A DNA stretch of 22,505 nucleotides from Deltaproteobacteria bacterium (lineage in GTDB: Bacteria > Myxococcota > Polyangia > Haliangiales > Haliangiaceae). Location of the stretch: positions 1 to 22,505 of the forward strand of contig JAGSPR010000071.1 of NCBI GenBank assembly GCA_018262455.1. Direction: 5' to 3'. Below the pieces are notes generated by a model. It had not been told where the DNA came from and searched no databases. It worked only from the letters and a program-made list of their open reading frames with translations. A program made the translations under genes and the position numbers. Positions 1-9,230 of this stretch are shown piece after piece. Within the stretch, counting starts at the first letter, position 1. Each line of letters begins with the position of its first letter.

Positions 1-1553
1 CGAAGGACGGCGAGGTGATCGAGATCGGCACGGTCGACAAGGACGTCCCGGTCGTCCTCGTGCGCCAGCCAGCCGCCGGCCCGCCGTCCAAGCATGGCGG
101 GAAGCAAGCCAGCTACGCCGAGCTCGTCGATGATCTCGCCGTGGTCTCCGAGGTCGCCGAAGTGATGGTCGCCGACAAGGTGGGCTTCGTCACCGTGACC
201 CAGCCGCAGAGCCTCGCGGCGTCGTACCAGCGACTCGCGGATGCCAAGTTCAGTGGCCGGCTCGAGCTCGGCGGCAAGACGCACGCGTTCGGTAACCCGG
301 TGCCGCCCGGCGCCACGCTCGACCCCAAGCCGCTGTCCGAGCCGGGCGCGCAGCTCCTGGTCGTTGCGCCCGAGGCGACCGTGCAGGCGATGCCGCTCGC
401 GATCCTCGGGCTCGGTGGCGGCGCCGCCGGGCTTGGCCTGCTCGTCCTCGTGTTCGGCATGATGGCCGGACGCAAGCAGCTCGAGCCAGCCCCTCCGGGG
501 ATGCCGGCGGATGGATCTACGAAGCTGGCGGAGGCCCAGGGCGTCGCGACGGGGACGAGCACCATCACGCCGGGCGGGTCGATCGGGCGCTGGGAGGTGA
601 AGAAGCGGCTCGGATCCGGCGGGATGGCCGACGTCTATCTCGCGCAGAGCAAGGGCGAGGCCGGCTTCGAGAAGCTCGTCGCGATCAAGGTCATGCACGC
701 CCACCTGGCCCGCAACGAGCGCTCGGTCGAGCAGTTCCTCGACGAAGCCCGCCTGGCGGCCCGCATCCACCACCCCAACGTGGTGGCGATCCAGGACCTC
801 GGCAAGATCGGCGACGAGTACGTCATCGTGATGGACTACGTCGACGGTGTCGATCTCGAGCGCCTGCTCACGTTGGCGCGCACCGCGAATCGCTCGGTCC
901 CGCTCGACGTCGGGCTCGGCATCCTGTGCCGGATCTGCGATGGCCTCAACGCGGCGCACATCGCCACGGGCCCCGACGGATCGCCGCTCGAGATCGTCCA
1001 CCGCGACGTGAAGAGCGCGAACGTGCTGATCTCGCGGCAGGGTGGGGTGAAGGTGGTCGACTTCGGGATCGCCAAGGCCGCCACGCAAGGGCACCTCACA
1101 GCCGCCGGCGAGACCAAGGGCACCCCATCGATGATGGCGCCCGAGCAGCGCGTCGGCGATGTGGTCGATGTGCGCGCCGATGTCTACGCGGTCGCTGCCG
1201 TTGGCTTCGAGATCCTCACCGGCCACGCCGTCAACCTCGACCTCGCCGCGCTCGCGCACCTCGGCCTCGACAACTGGCCGCACCTGCCGCTGCCTTCGAG
1301 CCTGCGTCCGAGCCTGCCCACCGAGCTCGACGAGATCCTGCTCCGCACGATGTCGTTCGAGCGCGAGAAGCGGCCGGCGGATTGCCTGGCGCTCGAGGCC
1401 CAGCTCGAGGCCGTCATGAAGAGCCATGGGCTGGGCGCCACCGACAAGGACATCGCGCGCTGGGTCGAGAGCGAGCTGCACCTGCAGGAGCCCGAGCTCG
1501 ACGGCACGACGTCGCTGGACGGCAGCAAGCCGATCGACGTGACCCAGGGTTAG
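1..1553 (+). CDS. Membrane Ser/Thr protein kinase, C-terminal kinase domain (5' partial)
   Basis: Hanks-type serine/threonine kinase. The frame is open to the left edge (first full codon at base 3), so the N-terminus is probably outside the window; a GTG at 15 is the first start inside it, and residues are numbered from there. Residues 1-125 are a non-kinase, probably extracytoplasmic region; about 127-149 form a Gly/Leu-rich membrane segment. The kinase domain follows: Gly loop GSGGMADVY (about 200), VAIK lysine, HRDVKSAN catalytic loop (329-336), DFG (349-351) and APEQ. All key catalytic residues are present, so it should be active. The order sensor region-membrane-kinase is the reverse of the PknB layout (kinase first). 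A charged tail of about 60 residues follows the kinase. Its TAG stop overlaps the stop of the convergent TPR gene. The N-terminal ligand cannot be told from the sequence. Confidence 0.9.
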   Translation, partial: KDGEVIEIGTVDKDVPVVLVRQPAAGPPSKHGGKQASYAELVDDLAVVSEVAEVMVADKVGFVTVTQPQSLAASYQRLADAKFSGRLELGGKTHAFGNPVPPGATLDPKPLSEPGAQLLVVAPEATVQAMPLAILGLGGGAAGLGLLVLVFGMMAGRKQLEPAPPGMPADGSTKLAEAQGVATGTSTITPGGSIGRWEVKKRLGSGGMADVYLAQSKGEAGFEKLVAIKVMHAHLARNERSVEQFLDEARLAARIHHPNVVAIQDLGKIGDEYVIVMDYVDGVDLERLLTLARTANRSVPLDVGLGILCRICDGLNAAHIATGPDGSPLEIVHRDVKSANVLISRQGGVKVVDFGIAKAATQGHLTAAGETKGTPSMMAPEQRVGDVVDVRADVYAVAAVGFEILTGHAVNLDLAALAHLGLDNWPHLPLPSSLRPSLPTELDEILLRTMSFEREKRPADCLALEAQLEAVMKSHGLGATDKDIARWVESELHLQEPELDGTTSLDGSKPIDVTQG

Positions 1554-2452
1554 AACCTGACGACCGCGGTGACGCCCGCACCGCGTGGCGACACGGTCGG
1601 CGTCACCCGCACCGCCCGCTCGTGCGTTGCCGGTTCGTCCTTGTCGGTCGCGAACTTGATGACGGCGCCGATCGCGAGCGCACCGGCGACCCCGAAGCTG
1701 AGCCGCGCGAGCATCTGGTAGCGCTCGCCTTCGGCGATCAGGTCGTCGTAACGAGCCTTCGTCCGGGCATCGAACACCGGCGGCGTGCCGCGCAGCCCGA
1801 CGTAGAGATCGTCGACGTCGCTCTCGGAGGCGTTCGCCGAGTACGCGAGGACGGAGCCCACCGTGAGGCTCGCGATCGAGCCGCCGACGAGGATCCACGC
1901 GACTCGATGCCTGCCGCCCGCCGGGATCGGGGGCGGGGCAGTGACTGCCGAGCCGCCTCCGGGGACCTCCGCGGGGACGGCGGCCCCCCCGGCATCGCTC
2001 GTTGCCGCGCTCCCTGCGGCGCTCCTGGTGTCGGGGCTGGCACTGCCCGCGCTGCCGGTCTCGGGGGCAGTCACATCCGGGTTGCCGCCGCAGGCCGTGA
2101 TCCGCTGCCGGGTCAGGGTGGTGAACGTCTCCGACGGCCTGGATTCGTGGAGGTAGCGCCGATAATAGATCAGCGCCACATCACACTTGCCAGCGCGCTC
2201 GTGCGCGCTGCCGATCTTGTAGAACAGCACCGGGTCCTTCGTGATCTCGTAGGCGGCGCTGTAGTCGCGCGCGGCGTCGACGAACCGGGCCTCCGCCATC
2301 GCGAGCTCGGCGGACTTGTAGAGCTCCTTCGCGCGCGCATAGTCCGGTGCATGGTCCGGTGCCGGCTGAGCCTGGCTCGTGCCCAGCCCGGCCGGTCCAG
2401 CGGCGACCGTCGCGAGGAGCACCGCGGCCACGACGCTGGAGACTGCGCGCAT
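1550..2452 (-). CDS. Periplasmic/membrane TPR-containing protein
   Basis: 300-residue exported protein. I chose the ATG at 2452 rather than an upstream in-frame ATG at 2563, because it puts a signal peptide (MRAVSSVVAAVLLA, with Ala-rich cleavage region near SQAQ, residue 29) at the N-terminus and avoids overlapping fusA. Residues about 35-105 look like two or three TPR helices hairpins (YARAKELYKSAELAM..., DPVLFYKIGSAHERAGK). A Gly/Ala/Ser/Pro linker (about 125-190) leads to a membrane segment (WILVGGSIASLTVGSVLAY), a short charged loop and a second hydrophobic stretch (LARLSFGVAGALAIGAVI). This layout is common among myxobacterial proteins of unknown function; TPRs usually mediate protein contacts. 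No function can be assigned. A TACAAT element sits 6 bases before the ATG, with no clear ribosome-binding site. It converges on the kinase with shared stop bases (1550-1553). Confidence 0.8.
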   Translation of the reverse strand: MRAVSSVVAAVLLATVAAGPAGLGTSQAQPAPDHAPDYARAKELYKSAELAMAEARFVDAARDYSAAYEITKDPVLFYKIGSAHERAGKCDVALIYYRRYLHESRPSETFTTLTRQRITACGGNPDVTAPETGSAGSASPDTRSAAGSAATSDAGGAAVPAEVPGGGSAVTAPPPIPAGGRHRVAWILVGGSIASLTVGSVLAYSANASESDVDDLYVGLRGTPPVFDARTKARYDDLIAEGERYQMLARLSFGVAGALAIGAVIKFATDKDEPATHERAVRVTPTVSPRGAGVTAVVRF

Positions 2453-2458
2453 GCCACG

Positions 2459-2464
2459 ATTGTA
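2459..2464 (-). promoter_or_regulatory. Putative -10 element of the TPR gene
   Basis: TACAAT (5 of 6 matches to TATAAT) reads on the minus strand with 6 bases between it and the ATG at 2452. In this GC-rich sequence such a hexamer is rare. The spacing predicts a transcript that begins at or next to the start codon. I see no -35 match at 16-18 bases. Confidence 0.4.
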
Positions 2465-2555
2465 ATGCAAGGCGGCCACAGACTCATCCTCCGTTAGCTT
2501 CTTGGTGGTGCTCCCAGCCTCGCCGTTCTGCGCTATACCGCCGTCGGAGTTTTCC

Positions 2556-4603
<2,048 letters not shown>

Positions 4604-4607
<4 letters not shown>

Positions 4608-5911
4608 CGCGCGCAGTTGAAGATCTGTTCTTCGCCGGTGTTGCCGCTTACCAGCTGGCAGGCGTTCGGGCTGGTGCAGTTCTGTTCGAACACGATCTGC
4701 AGCGGCAGCAGCATGTCGTAGGTCGGGCCGGTGGTGACGGCGGGGAAGTTCAGATCGAACAGCGCTGCTGGAGGCACCGCCACGCCCCCTCCCAGGACGA
4801 GCACCGGGTCGATGGATCCTTCGAGGGTCACGTCGAAGTTGCACATCGCGGTCAGGTTCTCGGTCGAGAGCTGGATCGTGTGGCCATTGGACGACAGGTC
4901 GACGGTGTGACCGAACCCCAGCTGGTCGAGCGCGCTGAGCAGGGGCAGATCGGAGCACAGGCGCTTCGCGACGCTCAGATCGACGTGCGCGACTGATGGG
5001 AGGTTAGCGCACGGGAGATAGTCCATGGTGTTCGGGTCGAGCTCGACGCCGAATTTGCAGCTCAGGTGAGTCGTCTCCGGCCCCCTCAGCGCGGCTGCCG
5101 CGCACTGCTGATTGAAGTTGAGGCTGCACTGCGTGCACACCGCGCTCGGCACGCAGATGTTGGTCGGGCCACACGCGGTCTGGCCGGCGGGATTCTCGCT
5201 GCAGGCCGGCCCCCCGAACATGCAGGCCTGGAGCTGGTTGTCGGACACGGTCGGAAATGGCGCGACGCAGGTCGGGTTGCCGGGATCGGCCGCGAACCCC
5301 GCGACCAGGTGACCGAGCGGATCGCACTCGGGCTGGAACGCGATCTCGTCGCAGTCCGGGTCGGACTCGGGGACGATGAACACCGGACCGCGCGACGTGT
5401 GGTAGTCGTCGACCCCGACGCAGCCGATCTGATCGGTCCTGCGCCAGACCTGGACCCCCGCCTCGGCCACATCGCCGGGACGGGTCGCTTCGAGGTCTGC
5501 GGCGGGCTCGAGTGGCGTGACATAGCGGACCGGGTGCCTGGAGAGATCGATCTCCGCGAGCACGGCGGCTGCCGTCACGGTCTCGCCCGTGGTGCCGAGC
5601 GCGATGATCTGCAGCTGGCCTTCTCCCGCCTGGAGCTGGAAATAGGCCGAGCCATCGGTGACCTGCGCGCTGTAGCTTCCGTCCTCGTCGTCGCGAAAGT
5701 ACACGTCGCCCACGCCGCCGAGGTGCTCGGTGAAGCCAGGCGGTTGCACGCCATCGCACCTGGCTCCGTCGAGCTTGCACGGGCGATCGCCGACGATCAG
5801 CTCGACGCGGTCGAGGTGGATCCCGGGCGGAGCCTGGACCTCGATGTAGATGCCGTCATCGCAACCCGCATGAACCGCGATAGCCAGCCACAGCAAGGTT
5901 CCCCGCATCAT
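4604..5911 (-). CDS. Cys-rich putative lipoprotein, unknown function
   Basis: 435 residues if the first of two tandem ATGs (5911, 5908) is used. The frame is open further upstream, but only here is there an export signal: [16 protein letters not shown], a lipobox-like end with Ala-Gly-Cys although the -3 residue is His. The mature part begins [24 protein letters not shown], which looks like a beta-rich domain. About residues 245-310 hold many cysteines ([61 protein letters not shown]), suggesting a disulfide-bonded module. The C-terminal third is non-descript and ends with CTSPNACQL and FNCAR. I do not recognise the family; it is most likely an outer-membrane-anchored protein specific to this lineage. 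TATCCT lies 4 bases before the first ATG and 7 before the second. Confidence 0.75.
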
Positions 5912-5915
5912 CACC

Positions 5916-5921
5916 AGGATA
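5916..5921 (-). promoter_or_regulatory. Putative -10 element of the Cys-rich lipoprotein gene
   Basis: TATCCT (4 of 6 matches to TATAAT) reads on the minus strand, 4 bases before the first of two tandem ATG codons and 7 before the second. No ribosome-binding site lies between. It fits the leaderless arrangement seen at other genes here. Confidence 0.3.
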
Positions 5922-5953
5922 CGAGCGAACGGCCCGGCGCGATATGATCTTGG

Positions 5954-6003
5954 CCACTCGTCCGACGCTGCCACTCGTCCGACGCTGCCACCGTCCGACG
6001 CTG
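5954..6003 (+). repeat. Three tandem copies of a 16-17 base unit
   Basis: CCACTCGTCCGACGCTG occurs at 5954-5970 and again, identical, at 5971-5987. A third copy at 5988-6003 lacks one base (CCACC-GTCCGACGCTG). The array lies in the 268-base region between the divergent lipoprotein and methyltransferase genes. It is non-coding in the model used here. It could be protein-binding iterons or simple slippage. The rest of the spacer (5912-6179) holds TATGAT at 5943-5948, four GATC sites and the hairpin at 6151-6176. Confidence 0.85.
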
Positions 6004-6150
6004 GATGTGGGTCTACCTGCCCCAGACCTGGATCCTCGCGCGGCCGGACCTCGGGGTGGAACGACGGGCCGCGCCGGAGCTTGCCGCGCCCACACCGGCT
6101 TATCGAAGTCTTTGGTGAAGTGCAGCGGGGTGCTGCCAAAAAGAGGCCAC

Positions 6151-6176
6151 GGTGATCGTCCCCCTCGACGATCACC
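6151..6176. promoter_or_regulatory. Perfect inverted repeat with GATC in each arm, next to the methyltransferase start
   Basis: GGTGATCGTC (6151-6160) and GACGATCACC (6167-6176) are exact reverse complements separated by 6 bases. Each arm contains GATC (6154-6157 and 6170-6173). The right arm ends 3 bases before the ATG at 6180, where a ribosome-binding site would normally be, and no Shine-Dalgarno sequence is present. It could act as a DNA operator sensitive to adenine methylation, or as an RNA stem that limits translation. Both roles are inference. Confidence 0.6.
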
Positions 6177-6179
6177 TTC

Positions 6180-7061
6180 ATGGCTTCACGCACGTCGGGG
6201 CGGCTGGCGCAGATCGTTCGCGCACCGCTCGAGCTTCCACAACCCGTCGCACACCCCGTCATCAAGTGGGTTGGCGGCAAGACCAAGCTGCTGTCCGAGC
6301 TCATGGCGCGCATGCCCGAGCGCTATGGCCGCTACTTCGAGCCGTTCGCCGGAGGTGCCGCGATGTTCTTCCGCGTGGCGCCCGTGCGTGCCGTGCTCTC
6401 GGACTCGAACACCGATCTCATCGGGCTCTACAAGACGATCTCCAAGGATGTCGCCGCGGTGATCCGCAGGCTCGAGCACCATCGCGAGCACCACAGCCAG
6501 GACCACTACTACGCGGTGCGCGAGCGGTGGAACGATCGCGAGATCAACTGGACCTCGGCCGATCGCGCGGCGACCTTCATCTATCTCAACAAGACCTGCT
6601 TCAACGGCCTGTGGCGCGTCAACCGCTCGGGCGACTTCAACGTGCCGATCGGCCGCTACACCGATCCCCCGATCTGCGTGCCCGACGCGCTGCGTGCTGC
6701 GCATCAGGTGCTGTCGCGAGCCGTGCTGCGGTGTGGCGACTACCGCGCGGCGGTCGAGGATGCCGGCAAGTCCGACTTCGTCTACTTCGATCCGCCCTAC
6801 GATCCCGTCGCGCCGACGGCGAACTTCACGAGCTACACCGTGAACGCGTTCGGGCAGGACCAGCAGCGCGAGCTCGCGGAGACCGCGCGCAAGCTCGTGG
6901 CGCGCGGCTGTCGGGTGATGCTCTCGAACAGCGACACGCCGTTCGTGCGCTCGCTCTACCGCGGCTTCAAGATCGACCGCGTGAAGTGCTCGCGTGCGAT
7001 CAACTCGAACGCCGCACGGCGTGGCGACGTCGACGAGGTCATCGTCGTCGGCGGCTATTGA
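6180..7061 (+). CDS. dam: Dam-family (D12 class) DNA N6-adenine methyltransferase
   Basis: 293 residues, close to the 270-290 of Dam enzymes. It transfers a methyl group from S-adenosylmethionine to the N6 of adenine in duplex DNA. Motifs: KWVGGKTKL (residue 29 onwards) and FEPFAGGAAMFF (53-64) form the AdoMet pocket; LNKTCFNGLWRVNRSG is the segment typical of Dam/DpnM relatives; DPPYDP (204-209) is the catalytic DPPY motif. Family membership suggests GATC as target, but specificity is not proven by these motifs. No restriction endonuclease or vsr/mutH-like gene is beside it, so it looks like a solitary methyltransferase for regulation, replication or repair, or a fixed phage-type gene. The ATG at 6180 gives full family length; it has no Shine-Dalgarno sequence and sits directly behind the inverted repeat at 6151-6176. 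Confidence 0.92.
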   Translation: MASRTSGRLAQIVRAPLELPQPVAHPVIKWVGGKTKLLSELMARMPERYGRYFEPFAGGAAMFFRVAPVRAVLSDSNTDLIGLYKTISKDVAAVIRRLEHHREHHSQDHYYAVRERWNDREINWTSADRAATFIYLNKTCFNGLWRVNRSGDFNVPIGRYTDPPICVPDALRAAHQVLSRAVLRCGDYRAAVEDAGKSDFVYFDPPYDPVAPTANFTSYTVNAFGQDQQRELAETARKLVARGCRVMLSNSDTPFVRSLYRGFKIDRVKCSRAINSNAARRGDVDEVIVVGGY

Positions 7062-7080
7062 CAGATCCCGAGGGGGAAGC

Positions 7081-7422
7081 TCAGGCGAGCGCGCCGGTCG
7101 ACGCGTACTTCTGGGTCGTCGGATCGTAATCGAGCATCGTGCCGATCACGCCGGCAGACTTCGCGATCCGGACGATGTCGTCGCGGTTGCCACGAACGAC
7201 CATGCGCGGCTCCGCGCCATCGAGCTCTTGCGTCGCGACGAACTGTCGTGCGGTCACGACGTTCTTGAACACGAGCAAGTAGGTCTGGTCGTTGCCAGCG
7301 CGCGCCATGATCGGCACGCGGCCATCGTTGTCCTGAGTCTTCAGCTCGCCGTCGTTGTTCACCAGCAGGACCCACAGGCCCGAGAGGCCCGGTGCGGTCG
7401 TATCAGTCATCGCCATTTGCAT
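7081..7422 (-). CDS. Small protein resembling the SseB N-terminal domain
   Basis: 113 residues, soluble, no signal or membrane segment. The start at 7422 is supported by AGGAG (7428-7432) five bases upstream; ATGs at 7416 and 7410 are alternatives. The pattern of strands and helices (LWVLLVNNDGEL..., RVPIMARAGNDQTYLLVFKN, TARQFVATQ, PRMVVRGNRDDIVRIAKSAGV) resembles the SseB N-terminal domain, which occurs in small accessory proteins often linked to secretion or of unknown role. This is a fold-level impression only; no catalytic residues can be named. It converges on the methyltransferase gene (19-base gap) and is divergent from moaA. The gene is probably real because start, ribosome-binding site and a TTGACA-type promoter line up. 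Confidence 0.7.
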   Translation of the reverse strand: MQMAMTDTTAPGLSGLWVLLVNNDGELKTQDNDGRVPIMARAGNDQTYLLVFKNVVTARQFVATQELDGAEPRMVVRGNRDDIVRIAKSAGVIGTMLDYDPTTQKYASTGALA

Positions 7423-7454
7423 TCAGTCTCCTGCCCCCTGACCCGGGGACGGGC

Positions 7455-7485
7455 ACTAGATGCGGTTTTTCCCTCGAAGTGTCAA
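7455..7485 (-). promoter_or_regulatory. Putative sigma70-type promoter of the SseB-like gene
   Basis: Minus strand: a perfect TTGACA at 7485-7480, then TCTAGT at 7460-7455 (4 of 6 matches to TATAAT). The spacer is 19 bases, longer than ideal. Transcription would begin near 7448, leaving a leader of about 25 bases that contains the AGGAG site. Confidence 0.45.
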
Positions 7486-7509
7486 GCAAGTTGTGACGAG
7501 GCAGCCGGC

Positions 7510-7538
7510 TTGACGCAGGCATCCTCGTAGGCTTTAGT
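7510..7538 (+). promoter_or_regulatory. Putative sigma70-type promoter of moaA
   Basis: TTGACG (7510-7515) and TTTAGT (7533-7538) are spaced by 17 bases. The -10-like hexamer ends 6 bases before the GTG at 7545 and 9 before the ATG at 7548. There is no Shine-Dalgarno sequence between, so the mRNA is likely leaderless. Confidence 0.5.
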
Positions 7539-7544
7539 CACTCC

Positions 7545-8621
7545 GTGATGACGCGGGTCCATCTGCCGGTGATCGGTCGCGATCCTGGACCGATCCCGAT
7601 GGGCGGTGCGGCTGCGGCCGACCCACTGGTGGACGGATTCGCTCGCCGCATCCGCTACTTGCGCGTTTCGGTCACCGATCGCTGCAACTACCGCTGCACG
7701 TATTGCATGCCAGAAGATCTCGGCGACGAGCTCGCGTTCGAGCCTCGATCGGCGGTGCTGACGTTCGAGGAGCTGGGGCGCGTGATCGGCGTGTTCGCCC
7801 GGCTCGGTGTCCGCAAGGTTCGGCTCACCGGTGGCGAGCCGACGATCCGCAAGGGGATCGTCGAGCTGGTCGGCCGGGTGGCGGCGATCCCGGGGATCGA
7901 ACAGGTCGTCATGACGACCAATGGTCACCTGCTCGCGGGTCTCGCGGGCCCCCTGGCCGCGGCCGGCCTGCAGGCCGTGAACGTTTCGCTCGACACGCTC
8001 GACCCCATCCGGTTCGCGGAGGTCACGAGCCGGGGGGACCTGGCGCGCGTGCTCGCCGGGGTAGAGGCCGCCGCCGCGGCGGGGCTGCGCATCAAGACCA
8101 ATGCCGTCGCGCTCCGTGGCGGCAACGACCACGAGATCGTCGCGTTGTGTCGCTACGCCTGGTCCCGCCACGCAACGCCGCGGTTCATCGAGCACATGCC
8201 GATGTCAGGCGGCGCGCTGTTCGCCGCGACCGCAGAGCTGACCGCGGCCCAGATCCGCGCCGCGATCGAGGCCGAGCTCGGTCCGCTCGTGGCCAGTCGC
8301 CGACCCGGCAACGATCCAGGTCCGGCGCGGTACTGGGCGCTGCGATCCGATCCGAGCCGCGAAGTCGGCATCATCTCGGCGATGACCGAGCATTTCTGCG
8401 ATGACTGCAACCGGCTCCGGCTGACCGCCACGGGCGGGCTCCATGCCTGCCTGGGACACGACGACGCGACGGACCTGCGCGACGTGATGCGGCGCGGCGG
8501 AACCGACGACGAGCTCGTCGCTGCGATCGCCTCGGCGGTCACCGGCAAGCGTGCGGCGCATGGCTTCGAGCGAACCGGCGCGGGCGCCCCGCAGAAGCAC
8601 ATGATCGGCATCGGTGGCTAG
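7545..8621 (+). CDS. moaA: GTP 3',8-cyclase MoaA (molybdenum cofactor synthesis)
   Basis: Radical-SAM enzyme that converts GTP to (8S)-3',8-cyclo-7,8-dihydro-GTP, the first step of molybdopterin synthesis. 358 residues from GTG 7545 or 357 from ATG 7548; the family is 320-360. N-terminal cluster motif CNYRCTYC (C47, C51, C54) follows RYLRVSVTDR. TGGEPTIRKG is the SAM-binding GGEP motif, with TI where LL is usual. MTTNGHLL and NVSLDTLDP are family hallmarks. The second 4Fe-4S site is C285-x2-C288-x13-C302, within FCDDCNRLRLTATGG. The protein ends in Gly-Gly, the tail needed for catalysis in MoaA. The N-terminus is extended by about 30 residues before the core. No other moa/moe genes are nearby, so the pathway is dispersed. 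A promoter lies directly upstream (7510-7538). Confidence 0.97.
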   Translation: MMTRVHLPVIGRDPGPIPMGGAAAADPLVDGFARRIRYLRVSVTDRCNYRCTYCMPEDLGDELAFEPRSAVLTFEELGRVIGVFARLGVRKVRLTGGEPTIRKGIVELVGRVAAIPGIEQVVMTTNGHLLAGLAGPLAAAGLQAVNVSLDTLDPIRFAEVTSRGDLARVLAGVEAAAAAGLRIKTNAVALRGGNDHEIVALCRYAWSRHATPRFIEHMPMSGGALFAATAELTAAQIRAAIEAELGPLVASRRPGNDPGPARYWALRSDPSREVGIISAMTEHFCDDCNRLRLTATGGLHACLGHDDATDLRDVMRRGGTDDELVAAIASAVTGKRAAHGFERTGAGAPQKHMIGIGG

Positions 8622-8673
8622 CGGAAATCAGAGGCCAAACGTTTCAGGCCGGGGACGGAATTCCTCCCAGCCG

Positions 8674-8682
8674 TGCTACGGT
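8674..8682 (+). promoter_or_regulatory. Putative extended -10 element ahead of the ccm operon
   Basis: TGCTACGGT matches the TGnTAnnnT form also seen ahead of the acyl-CoA dehydrogenase and extensin-like genes. It would start transcription near 8689, about 44 bases before ccmE. No convincing -35 element. The 10-base string CTACGGTTGC (8676-8685) recurs at 17833-17842 before the lipoprotein gene. Confidence 0.3.
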
Positions 8683-8732
8683 TGCCACCATCGCCGGGCA
8701 TGCCGCTTGTTGCGGAAGGGCTAATTATCGTT

Positions 8733-9227
8733 ATGCAAAACAGCACCCTCGCGAAGATCGTCTTGACCGCCGCCGTCGCCGTGGCCGGAGTCGGCTTCTT
8801 CGTGAAGTCGACGCTCGGTCACACCCAGGAATACATGATGGTCGATCAGCTGCTCGCCAGCGGCGACCTGTCCCAGTGGAAGGGCAAAGAGCTCAAGGTA
8901 CACGGCTGGGTCGTGGCCGGCTCCATCAAGGAAGAGGTCGTGAACCAGCAGACGGTCCGGACCTTCCTGCTCCAGAAAGAGGGCAAGAAGATCCGGATCT
9001 TCAGCAAGGGGCCCAAGCCCGACACGTTCAAGGACCAGTCGGAGGTGGTCGCCACCGGCCGGATCATCCCGTCGGCCGAACGCAAGGCGCTCGCGAGCGA
9101 CCTGAAGATCAACATCGAGACCGATCTCGCGTACGTCGTGGATGCCACCGACCTCCAGGCCAAGTGTCCATCGAAGTACGAGGGCGCCCAGGTCAACAAG
9201 AATCTCAACACGACGAAGTTCGAGTAA
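8733..9227 (+). CDS. ccmE: Cytochrome c maturation haem chaperone CcmE, Cys-type
   Basis: 164-residue membrane-anchored periplasmic haem chaperone that receives haem from CcmABCD and passes it to CcmF. I start at ATG 8733, which gives the standard short N-terminus and one membrane segment (AKIVLTAAVAVAGVGFFV, residues 7-24); an upstream ATG frame from 8673 would add 20 unlikely residues. GGAAGGG at 8714-8720 is 12 bases upstream, rather far for a ribosome-binding site. The OB-fold region runs VHGWVVAGSIKEE... through VVATGRII. Instead of the classical HxxxY haem-attachment motif there is CPSKY: Cys145 and Tyr149. This is the CxxxY type known from deltaproteobacteria and archaea (System I*). 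ccmF begins 3 bases after its stop. Confidence 0.93.
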   Translation: MQNSTLAKIVLTAAVAVAGVGFFVKSTLGHTQEYMMVDQLLASGDLSQWKGKELKVHGWVVAGSIKEEVVNQQTVRTFLLQKEGKKIRIFSKGPKPDTFKDQSEVVATGRIIPSAERKALASDLKINIETDLAYVVDATDLQAKCPSKYEGAQVNKNLNTTKFE

Positions 9228-9230
9228 CGG

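Noticed and set aside
926..2497. A 523-codon plus-strand frame spanning the kinase end and the TPR gene
   Set aside because: Arg/Ala-rich frame-shifted copy of the kinase joined to the antisense of the TPR gene; no domain.
5066..5947. Plus-strand 293-codon frame opposite the Cys-rich lipoprotein
   Set aside because: No motif, antisense-type composition; the opposite strand has a signal peptide and patterned cysteines.
5912..6313. N-terminal extension of the Cys-rich lipoprotein across the methyltransferase gene start
   Set aside because: It would bury the lipoprotein signal at residue 135 and overlap the conserved start of the methyltransferase.
8633..8650. GGCC...AAACGTTT...GGCC after moaA as an intrinsic terminator
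   Set aside because: The possible stem is only 4 base pairs and no T-run follows; AAACGTTT is a short palindrome with no further support.
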